NCBI GenBank assembly: GCA_008501785.1
Contig: QQUD01000796.1
Span: 1 to 7,147, forward strand
DNA length: 7,147 nucleotides
Direction of reading: 5' to 3'
DNA from: Chloroflexota bacterium
GTDB taxonomy: Bacteria > Chloroflexota > Anaerolineae > Promineifilales > Promineifilaceae
The translations under genes were made by a program, and so were the position numbers. Positions within the stretch are counted from its first letter, which is position 1. Each line of letters opens with the position of its first letter. The notes beneath the pieces were generated by a model. It saw nothing but the letters and a program-made list of their open reading frames with translations. It did no database searches and had not been told where the DNA came from. Shown here piece by piece: positions 1-5,532 of this stretch.

Positions 1-89
1 ACAACCACAGAATCACACTAATAAAATCAATGTTTTGGAATCGTTTCGGCATAGTTTTTTCCCTCATATTTGGGGCAGATATGAAACGA

Positions 90-112
90 GCTCCGAAGGT
101 TATCCCCGGAGC
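90..112. terminator. Possible hairpin terminator after the binding-protein gene
   Basis: Arms GCTCCG (90-95) and CGGAGC (107-112) pair perfectly around an 11-base loop, and inner GG/CC pairs could lengthen the stem. The hairpin lies about 70 nt past the stop of the minus-strand binding-protein gene. On the minus strand the following bases are only weakly T-rich. On the plus strand a T-rich stretch begins about 6 bases after the stem. It could therefore end transcription from either side. A second, weaker 6-bp stem (134-139 with 150-155) sits between it and the stop codon. The call is tentative because no strong U tract follows directly. Confidence 0.35.
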
Positions 113-183
113 CCGTCCATTTTGATTTTATTTACCTGTCCTATTGCATACAGGTCAAATAGCTTTTAGGGATGCTGTTTAGT

Positions 184-1389
184 TTAGTTCTCGTACTGCC
201 AGATGACGTTGAAAGAACCGCCATCAACCTGGCTAACAGCAATCTGCGGATCGGCACAATCACCAAATTCATTACAAGTGATAGTGCCTGTAATGCCTGC
301 CATGCCAGATGTAGCAAACAGTGCATCACGCAAATCTTGACGACCAATGAGCAAGGTGCCGTCGCTGCCTTCTTGGGCGACAGCTTCAATTGCATCTAGA
401 ACCATATTGGTAGCATCAAATGCATGGGCATGGAATACAGACAGCGGTTCGGAACCATACTTCTCCTGATACGCGGCCAGGAAATCATCATAAATCGCAT
501 TAGAGAAACCCAAGTCTGGACCAGAAGCATACATACCTTCAGCAGCATCACCGGCCGCTTCAAGGAAGTCAGGGGATTGCAGGCCATCAGCAGCAGCCAA
601 AATAACGCCATCCATTCCGTCAATATCACGAGCGGTTTTTGTAATCAATGCACCCAAATTGGTGAATACCGGATAGTAAAGAAGCTCAGGACCAGAAGCT
701 GCAATTGTGGTTAAAATCGGTTCAACATTGGAAGCCTCCGGACTTTCAGCTTCAAAAGCAACAATTTCGCCACCAAGCTCGGTGAATGCATCACGGAATA
801 CGCTGGCAAGTCCTTCTGTATAGGGGTCGCCATCATGAATCGCAGCCGCTTTTGTAACGCCTAATTCATTGATTGCAAATTCAGCAACAGCACGACCCTG
901 AACCTTGTCATTATGTGCTGTTCGCAAATATCCGGCTTCATGGGTTGACGCATCTGTCAACACAGGGGCCGTGTTTGATGGAGAAATCATTGCATAACCA
1001 GCATCGGAGATAATCTTGGAAGCAGGAACGCCAGCGCCGGAGCAGCTCGTGCCAATCATCGCCACAATTTGGGGATTGGAAACAACCTTCGTAGCGGAGG
1101 TTTGGCCACCTTCCGCATTACAGCCGTCATCTTCAGCCTGTAATTCAACAGCGTGACCCAAGACTTCGCCACGGAAGTCGATGGCTATTTCAACACCATA
1201 TTGTGAATCTAAGCCAAGTTGGGTGTTAGGACCAGAAATAACAAGGGAGGATGCAAGGACGATGGCCTCATCGGGGCCAACTTCAACACAACCAAGTGCA
1301 TCAGCACATTCCAATGCAGCGCCACCACATGCGGAAAGACCAATAGTAAAGAGCAACACGAATAAAATAAGTAGGGGAATACGTTTCAT
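184..1389 (-). CDS. Branched-chain amino acid-type ABC transporter substrate-binding lipoprotein (LivJ-like)
   Basis: A 401-residue periplasmic-binding-protein-fold lipoprotein expected to capture an amino acid or related small ligand outside the membrane and pass it to an ABC permease. Residues 1-20 form a signal peptide (MKR, then a hydrophobic stretch) ending in lipobox LSAC, so Cys21 should be lipidated. The ligand-binding fold runs from about residue 42 to the end. EDDGC (Cys90) and GTSC (Cys116) sit where LivJ has its disulfide loop. SPSNTAP (137-143) and DPYTEG (188-193) fit ligand-contact segments of the family. Two further close cysteine pairs, 28/34 and 372/378, suggest extra surface disulfides. 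The start is supported by GAGGAG 8 nt upstream. Permease and ATPase genes are not in the window, so the true ligand is unknown. Several family members bind urea, amides or aromatic compounds instead. Confidence 0.9.
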   Translation of the reverse strand: MKRIPLLILFVLLFTIGLSACGGAALECADALGCVEVGPDEAIVLASSLVISGPNTQLGLDSQYGVEIAIDFRGEVLGHAVELQAEDDGCNAEGGQTSATKVVSNPQIVAMIGTSCSGAGVPASKIISDAGYAMISPSNTAPVLTDASTHEAGYLRTAHNDKVQGRAVAEFAINELGVTKAAAIHDGDPYTEGLASVFRDAFTELGGEIVAFEAESPEASNVEPILTTIAASGPELLYYPVFTNLGALITKTARDIDGMDGVILAAADGLQSPDFLEAAGDAAEGMYASGPDLGFSNAIYDDFLAAYQEKYGSEPLSVFHAHAFDATNMVLDAIEAVAQEGSDGTLLIGRQDLRDALFATSGMAGITGTITCNEFGDCADPQIAVSQVDGGSFNVIWQYEN

Positions 1390-1397
1390 TTGTTCTT

Positions 1398-1403
1398 CTC
1401 CTC
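1398..1403 (-). promoter_or_regulatory. Ribosome binding site of the binding-protein gene
   Basis: GAGGAG on the minus strand ends 8 nt before the ATG at 1389, which fixes the start codon. A perfect 12-bp palindrome, TCAAACGTTTGA (1406-1417), lies just upstream. It could be a regulator site or a small hairpin near the ribosome binding site, but nothing else supports a specific role. Confidence 0.75.
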
Positions 1404-1588
1404 ATTCAAACGTTTGATGGAACAATAAATTAACTTGATATACGGACAGTGGATTAGATGGGAAAAATCAAGCTTTATGCTTTATTGGACACAACAGTGG
1501 AAAACTCAAATTCAAGTTAGTCTATTCGACTCACCTCCTCAATTGTGCTAGTGGGGGGGGGAACACCCCTCCTTCCAATTCCAATCAA

Positions 1589-1616
1589 ATTCTAATGTAT
1601 TATCTTCACAAGTCAA
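1589..1616 (-). promoter_or_regulatory. Sigma70-type promoter for the binding-protein gene
   Basis: On the minus strand the -35 box TTGACT (1611-1616) and -10 box TAGAAT (1589-1594) are separated by 16 bp. Each differs from consensus by one base. Transcription should begin near 1582, giving a leader of about 190 nt before the ATG. The same two hexamers occur upstream of plsX with a 17-bp spacer, which strengthens both calls. I saw no equally good promoter closer to the gene. Confidence 0.65.
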
Positions 1617-1651
1617 AAAATTGAAGAATTTGCTTGCTTTTTGAGAAAAAC

Positions 1652-1710
1652 AAAGCGGATTATTGGATGATTTGGCTGCAAAATGGCAAAATCATCCAAT
1701 AATCCGCTTT
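1652..1710. terminator. Bidirectional intrinsic terminator after phoU
   Basis: The arms 1652-1673 and 1689-1710 are exact reverse complements over 22 bp, enclosing a 15-base loop (1674-1688). On the minus strand the stem is followed by TTTGTTTTTCTC and lies 27 nt past the phoU stop. On the plus strand it is followed by TTTTAAATTTTTTT. Both directions therefore have a U tract. The stem is long and partly AT-rich. Its job here is to end the operon that finishes with phoU and insulate the downstream promoter at 1589-1616. Confidence 0.92.
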
Positions 1711-1736
1711 TAAATTTTTTTAGACTGTGCGTCGTT

Positions 1737-2414
1737 TTATGAATCCATATCGTCTAAGAATTCCACAAATTCACCAGTTGCCATGAAGATAACACGTTCA
1801 GCAATGTTCGTGGCACGATCGCCAATACGTTCAAGATTATGGCCTATCCATGACAGAAATGTTGCCCGACGAATGTAGCTATCTTCTTGCATTGCCTCAA
1901 GCAAAATTTGAATTAGGTTTTTGTAATGTTTATCAATCTTTTCATCTCGCTGGAATACAGCTCTTGCCATTTCTGCATCATTATTTACAAACGCTTGTAT
2001 CCCTTGCTGAATCATTTTACGCGCCCGATTAGCCATCTTGGGTAGTTTATGCAGAGAAGCAATGTCGTCTTCTTCTTCCATCCGAGATACGAGGGAGGCA
2101 ATTCCAGATGCATGGTCACCAATTCGTTCTAATTCAATGGCTAAATGCACACCAACAACCGTCATACGTAGATCGGTGGCTGCTGGTTGTTGGGTCGCCA
2201 ATGTGCGCAGCGCTTCTTTTTCGATATCAAAACGCAATACATTGATTTCGTCATCCCCGGCTATCACCTCTTGTGCGAGGGCAACATCACGTGTATCCAG
2301 AGCTGACATTGCTTTTTCGATAGCAGTATCTACCATGCTAGTCAGACGTAAAACATCTTCGCGCATTTTAGTCAGTTCTTTGTCTAAAATTGAGCGGCTT
2401 TGAAAGTGGGTCAT
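1737..2414 (-). CDS. phoU: Phosphate signalling regulator PhoU
   Basis: A 225-residue cytoplasmic protein of typical family length, made of two similar three-helix PhoU domains (about residues 10-105 and 115-210). The second domain has the full metal-binding motif ExxxDxxxN (E195, D199, N203, in NLERIGDRATN). The first has E96 and D100 in ELERIGDHA, but Gly at position 104 instead of Asn. PhoU proteins restrain the Pst phosphate transporter and the PhoR-PhoB response when phosphate is ample; this is family knowledge. The ATG overlaps the stop of the preceding hydrolase gene as ATGA. AGGGAGG, 6 nt upstream inside that gene, serves as its ribosome site, so translation is probably coupled. No pst or phoBR gene is in the window. 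It is the last gene of its operon and is followed by the strong terminator at 1652-1710. Confidence 0.95.
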   Translation of the reverse strand: MTHFQSRSILDKELTKMREDVLRLTSMVDTAIEKAMSALDTRDVALAQEVIAGDDEINVLRFDIEKEALRTLATQQPAATDLRMTVVGVHLAIELERIGDHASGIASLVSRMEEEDDIASLHKLPKMANRARKMIQQGIQAFVNNDAEMARAVFQRDEKIDKHYKNLIQILLEAMQEDSYIRRATFLSWIGHNLERIGDRATNIAERVIFMATGEFVEFLDDMDS

Positions 2415-3139
2415 TTTGTTCCTCCCTGTTTTCTAAGCTGGTTAAATAGGGTCATAAGTGTATCCATCCCATGATTTGTAAATGGTTTTCCGTGTCCACA
2501 AGCAATGATGGCTGGGGACAATTCTAATAGACGGATGGCGGATTGCGTCGCAGCTTCTTGGTTGGCAGTAATAAAGGGTAATATTGCTTGTAAACGGCCG
2601 TTTCTCGTATTCAACGCATCCCCAGCAAACAAAACACCCGTTGTTGCACAATAAAAGGCATAATGGTCCATCGTGTGTCCTGGTGTCGCCAGCATTTGCA
2701 AACCACCTAAAAACGGCAAGCTTTCACCATCTGTAAAGGATTTTATTATATCAGATGATATTGGCTGAATACCGCCCATGACGCGCCGGATAACAAAATC
2801 CATGATTCGGGGCAGGTGTTTTGGAGTGGAACCAGTGGTGAGATGAACGGCCGTTTCTGCCCCCGCATACACCACAGCACCCGTTTCAGCTTGAATCGCC
2901 GCCAAACTGCCCGCATGGTCCAGGTCTGCATGGGTAATCAAAATCTGTTTCAAATCTTGTGGTGCATAACCAAGCTCGTCAATCAATTGCAGGACTAAAT
3001 GCTGCCTTTTGGGCATCCCCGTATCAATTAACGTCAACCCTTCCGGTTCTTCACAGAGATAAAAATTTCCACCGCCCCCATCAATCCAATAAATGCCGGG
3101 GGCAATTTCAGTGCCACGTTTAAGCTGTTTCTTCGACAT
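2411..3139 (-). CDS. Metallo-beta-lactamase-fold hydrolase
   Basis: A 242-residue cytoplasmic MBL-fold protein, probably a dinuclear-metal hydrolase. Visible metal ligands are H70, D72, D74 and H75 (THADLDHAG), H155 (TPGHTMDH), D174 (FAGDAL) and H216 (CGHGKPF). Motif 1 reads HxDxDH rather than HxHxDH, a variant seen in YflN-like MBL proteins. Short TG/LIDTG and GGGGN segments precede it, as expected of the fold. The substrate cannot be told from sequence; thioester, lactone and phosphoester hydrolysis all occur in the family. I chose the ATG at 3139. The frame stays open to an ATG at 3223, but those extra 28 residues are Cys- and Lys-rich, unlike the fold, and would overlap the upstream gene by 104 nt. 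With this start the overlap is 20 nt and GGAA lies upstream. It overlaps phoU by 4 nt and is the middle gene of the operon. Confidence 0.9.
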   Translation of the reverse strand: MSKKQLKRGTEIAPGIYWIDGGGGNFYLCEEPEGLTLIDTGMPKRQHLVLQLIDELGYAPQDLKQILITHADLDHAGSLAAIQAETGAVVYAGAETAVHLTTGSTPKHLPRIMDFVIRRVMGGIQPISSDIIKSFTDGESLPFLGGLQMLATPGHTMDHYAFYCATTGVLFAGDALNTRNGRLQAILPFITANQEAATQSAIRLLELSPAIIACGHGKPFTNHGMDTLMTLFNQLRKQGGTK

Positions 3140-3851
3140 ACTCAGTTTCCAGCAAATGGGCCGCTTTTTTATCGAATGCTGCTTGCAATGCCTGGTAATA
3201 TTCATTTGACATTGGCTGCGCACGGCGTTTGCGACGCAAATAACTTTTCACTTTGCTGTGATGCATGGCTGGGAAGCGTGATTCACTAATCGTTAATTCT
3301 TTTGGATCAACGGCCGTAAACACAATCAGCGCCCCAATCGGCACCTCTTCCACTTCTGGCGCATTGTTGCTAATGTAATTGGCCAACGCTTTAATATTGT
3401 CTTCTGCTTCACGCGTTGGATTACCTAAATTTTCTTGGCCGAAAAATTTACGCATGCCCATGCCACTTTGTTTCCATTTGTCATTTTCAACGCTGATTTT
3501 GCCGCCTTGAAATTTGGAAATCAAAATGATGATGCCCGTTTCCATCAATAAAACGTGCGAAGCAGGCAGCAAATAATGATAGAGGCGACCCTTACGTGTG
3601 ACCTTCCCCAATGCTTTGTCAATCACTTCATCTGGGCGCGGATCACGCACATACCGATGCGCTAAATAAATGCCCACCTGAGACGCAATCCAGCCAAAAC
3701 CAAGTGCCACAAGCTGCAAAGCCAGAGCATTGGTTGTGTTTGTAAACGCCAATATCATGCCGATAACCAGGGCCACAATACCGGCAACACTGGTTATTTT
3801 ACTGATTTGTTTATATCGTTTTATTCGTTCTTCATCGCGGATTATTATCAT
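3120..3851 (-). CDS. Membrane protein with degenerate NERD-like (nuclease-related) domain
   Basis: A 243-residue protein with two predicted membrane helices (about residues 20-37 and 42-64) after a short charged N-terminus, then a soluble region to the end. Residues about 75-185 resemble a NERD domain: a conserved RLYHYLLPASHVLL entry, the strand GIIILISKFQGGKI, a downstream W126-K-Q, and NPTREAEDNIKALANYI matching the family's NP...L pattern. Active NERD or PD-(D/E)XK proteins usually read ETK where this one has ISK (111-113), so the catalytic acid appears lost and nuclease activity is doubtful. The C-terminal part carries a basic patch (KSYLRRKRR, 202-210). The family match is by eye and moderately sure; the function is unknown. 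No Shine-Dalgarno sequence precedes the ATG at 3851. It is the first gene of the operon and overlaps the hydrolase gene by 20 nt. Confidence 0.75.
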   Translation of the reverse strand: MIIIRDEERIKRYKQISKITSVAGIVALVIGMILAFTNTTNALALQLVALGFGWIASQVGIYLAHRYVRDPRPDEVIDKALGKVTRKGRLYHYLLPASHVLLMETGIIILISKFQGGKISVENDKWKQSGMGMRKFFGQENLGNPTREAEDNIKALANYISNNAPEVEEVPIGALIVFTAVDPKELTISESRFPAMHHSKVKSYLRRKRRAQPMSNEYYQALQAAFDKKAAHLLETEYVEETA

Positions 3852-3870
3852 GTTTTTTCAACTTTTTTCA

Positions 3871-3924
3871 GAGATTGCGATATTATGAGATTAGCTTTTT
3901 TCAATCTCATAATCTCCCAATCTC
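3871..3924. repeat. Imperfect inverted repeat with 22-bp arms
   Basis: Arms 3871-3892 and 3903-3924 are reverse complements at 20 of 22 positions, including an uninterrupted 11-bp block (ATTATGAGATT / AATCTCATAAT), around a 10-base loop. Each arm is itself built from repeated GAGATT-like units. Neither side is followed by a U tract, so it is not an ordinary terminator. It lies about 20 bp upstream of the NERD-like start codon and would fold as a hairpin in that mRNA leader. Confidence 0.85.
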
Positions 3925-3941
3925 CAAACCACCCTGTTTAT

Positions 3942-3970
3942 ATTCTAAATAGATTCGGCGAAGTAAAAAG
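3942..3970 (-). promoter_or_regulatory. Weak candidate promoter of the NERD-hydrolase-phoU operon
   Basis: On the minus strand TAGAAT (3942-3947) matches the -10 box seen at the other two minus-strand promoters in this window. At 17 bp upstream there is only CTTTTT (3965-3970), a poor -35; TTTACT is better but at 14 bp. If real, the transcript would start near 3935 and carry the inverted repeat at 3871-3924 in its leader. Confidence 0.25.
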
Positions 3971-4102
3971 AAAAAAGATTTCAGACATCTTACGAATTTA
4001 TCAATCCTCTCTGTTATGTAGAACGATTTTGAAAATCGCCTCTTACACTGGAAAATTCAAGAAACCCCAATGTCCTGAAGATTTATTTTAATTTCTTTCT
4101 TA

Positions 4103-4141
4103 AATCTGTGTAATCTGCGTCACAATCTGTGTAATCTGCGT
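4103..4141. repeat. Tandem 18-bp repeat built of 9-mers
   Basis: AATCTGTGTAATCTGCGT occurs twice without mismatch (4103-4120 and 4124-4141), separated by CAC. Each copy is itself two 9-mers of the form AATCTGYGT, giving four in total. It sits just downstream of fabF. The sequence resembles short spacer repeats that I associate with Chloroflexota and other repeat-rich genomes. Confidence 0.9.
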
Positions 4142-4171
4142 TTTATTCTTTCTCCGACAACTTTTTACTAA

Positions 4172-5446
4172 TCACTTTCCCTGATACTTCCTCATAACAA
4201 GACATGCATTTTGTCCGCCTAAACCAAAGGAGTTAGATAATGCCACTTTTGATTTTGCGTTACGCGGCAGATTCGGCACATAATCGAGGTCGCATTCGGG
4301 ATCGGCCGTTTCATAGTTCCATGTTGGCGGCACCACTTCTTCATGCAAGGCCAACATCGAGAAAATCGCTTCAATCGCGCCAGCCCCACCCATTGCATGA
4401 CCTAAAACAGATTTACTGCTGCTCACCGGAATTTCATAAGCGCGTTCGCCAAACAGCTTTTTAATAGCAAATGTTTCTGTTACATCATTTACCGGGGTTG
4501 ATGTGCCATGAGCGTTGATGTAGTCAACTGTATCGGGCATTGTACTTGCGTCATCCAAGGCCCATTGCATCGCTCGCACGGCACCTGCTGCTTCGGGGTC
4601 TGGCGCAGCAACATGGTATGCGTCTGCGGACGATGCGTGGCCAGTTAATTCTGCATAAATTCGTGCGCCCCGTTCAATGGCTTTATCCAAGCGCTCAATT
4701 ATCAGCAGTCCTGCTCCTTCACTAAGGATAAATCCATCCCGATTTTTGTCGAATGGGCGGCTGGCCTTGTCTGGTGCGTCGTTGAAATGGGTAGACAATG
4801 CACGCATGGCTCCAAATCCAGCAATGGCGGCTTCGTGGATTAACCCTTCGACACCACCTGTGATAACACGGTCAGAACGGCCGTGTCGAATATATTCCAT
4901 CGCTTCCCCGATTGCCTGGGTTCCCGTGGCACACGCTGCCGATAAGGTGCTGATCGGTCCCAACGTGCCTGCAATCAGGCTGACATGATGGCTGGGCATA
5001 TTGGGCAAAAAGCCGGTCATCGCAAATGGGCTAACGCGATTGAACCCTTTGGTGCGCAGTTGAATCAGGTTGCGATCCGCCACTTCAAATCCACCAACGC
5101 CAACACCAATCAATACGCCAGTGCGTTCAGGATTCGGAACAGGTTCGGACAAGCCTGCATCTTTCAGCGCCATGCGGCAGGCCGCTACTGCCAGTTGCGA
5201 AGCGCGAGACATGCGTCGTGCCTCTTTAAAATCCATATATTTTTTTGCTACAAAATCTTTGACTTCACCAGCAATGCGCGAAGGCAGGTTGCTGGCGTCA
5301 AATTGGGTGATGGGACCGATGCCCGAACGGCCGTTTAGCAAACTATCCCAACTTTCAGCCATCGTGTGGCCCAATGGACTCATGACCCCCAACCCCGTTA
5401 CCGCAATGCGTGGACGGCCATGTGCGTCCAGATACTCGTTATTCAT
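4172..5446 (-). CDS. fabF: 3-oxoacyl-[acyl-carrier-protein] synthase II (KAS II)
   Basis: A 424-residue condensing enzyme of normal length. It joins malonyl-ACP to a growing acyl-ACP with loss of CO2, in cytoplasmic fatty-acid elongation. The thiolase fold opens with RIAVTGLGVMSPLG (13-26). The catalytic set is complete: Cys172 in SAACATGTQ, His313 in NAHGTSTPVND, Lys345 in SSSKSVLGH and His350 in the same motif. The C-terminal gatekeeping loop reads NSFGLGGQN (405-413), with Leu409 where E. coli FabF has Phe400. The start is set by AAGGA (5453-5457), 6 nt upstream of the ATG. It follows plsX by 86 nt on the same strand and is probably cotranscribed from the plsX promoter. No acyl-carrier-protein gene lies between them, unlike in many fab clusters. 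Confidence 0.95.
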   Translation of the reverse strand: MNNEYLDAHGRPRIAVTGLGVMSPLGHTMAESWDSLLNGRSGIGPITQFDASNLPSRIAGEVKDFVAKKYMDFKEARRMSRASQLAVAACRMALKDAGLSEPVPNPERTGVLIGVGVGGFEVADRNLIQLRTKGFNRVSPFAMTGFLPNMPSHHVSLIAGTLGPISTLSAACATGTQAIGEAMEYIRHGRSDRVITGGVEGLIHEAAIAGFGAMRALSTHFNDAPDKASRPFDKNRDGFILSEGAGLLIIERLDKAIERGARIYAELTGHASSADAYHVAAPDPEAAGAVRAMQWALDDASTMPDTVDYINAHGTSTPVNDVTETFAIKKLFGERAYEIPVSSSKSVLGHAMGGAGAIEAIFSMLALHEEVVPPTWNYETADPECDLDYVPNLPRNAKSKVALSNSFGLGGQNACLVMRKYQGK

Positions 5447-5465
5447 TTATTTTCCTTAAGAAAGG

Positions 5466-5523
5466 GATTCGGGACTGGGGGCTGGAGGTCGAATGTCTCT
5501 AGTCCCTAATCTCTAGTCCTTAA
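5466..5523. repeat. Repeat-bearing hairpin in the plsX-fabF spacer
   Basis: A 14-bp unit (TCTCTAGTCCCTAA) is repeated head to tail at 5496-5509 and 5510-5523 with one mismatch. The segments 5466-5476 and 5501-5511 are also reverse complements at 10 of 11 positions around a 24-base loop. The minus-strand mRNA could therefore form a hairpin between the two cistrons. There is no U tract, so it looks like a spacer repeat or processing or stability element rather than a full terminator. Confidence 0.7.
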
Positions 5524-5532
5524 TCCCCTCTT

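Larger units (their letters stand above)
1390..1736. other. 347-bp spacer with promoter, long leader and terminator
   Basis: No convincing gene is present. Read on the minus strand, it holds first the terminator that ends the phoU operon (1652-1710), then a sigma70-type promoter (1589-1616), then a leader of roughly 190 nt for the binding-protein gene. The leader contains a run of nine C (nine G on the plus strand, 1553-1561), able to pair with an upstream GGGG (4-bp stem, arms 1558-1561 and 1566-1569). It also has a strong Shine-Dalgarno-like GAGGAGGTGA (1531-1540) with no start codon at proper spacing, and the 12-bp palindrome at 1406-1417. I recognise no known riboswitch class here. Confidence 0.7.
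3852..4171. other. 320-bp spacer rich in short repeats
   Basis: The stretch between fabF and the NERD-like gene holds no gene I can support. A plus-strand frame at 3807-4091 runs through it but overlaps the NERD-like gene and has no ribosome site or recognisable domain. Contents are a large imperfect inverted repeat (3871-3924), a weak promoter candidate (3942-3970), a 15-bp palindrome CGATTTTGAAAATCG (4024-4038), and a tandem 18-bp repeat (4103-4141). I see no classic terminator after fabF. Confidence 0.6.

Noticed and set aside
134..155. Second terminator (ACCTGT/ACAGGT stem)
   Set aside because: Only 6 bp with a 10-base loop, AT-rich surroundings and no U tract.
172..399. Plus-strand open frame of 75 codons
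   Set aside because: Lies opposite the clear binding-protein gene and is a shadow frame.
1553..1561. Phase-variable promoter based on the nine-base G/C run
   Set aside because: The run lies downstream of the predicted -10 box rather than between -10 and -35, and outside any confirmed coding sequence. One window cannot show length variation.
1390..1588. Riboswitch or T-box in the binding-protein leader
   Set aside because: No conserved motif of a class I know (no T-box, lysine or glycine core). Only short pairings are visible.
3140..3223. Longer N-terminus for the MBL hydrolase
   Set aside because: The 28 extra residues are Cys- and Lys-rich and unlike the fold, and would overlap the upstream gene by 104 nt. 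The ATG at 3139 gives a normal length.
3807..4091. Plus-strand open frame of 94 codons across the fabF/NERD spacer
   Set aside because: It starts inside the NERD-like gene on the other strand, spans the inverted repeat, has no ribosome site and shows no recognisable protein pattern.
4103..4141. CRISPR array
   Set aside because: The units are 18 bp with a 3-bp gap and internal 9-bp periodicity. There are no spacers of CRISPR size and no cas genes.
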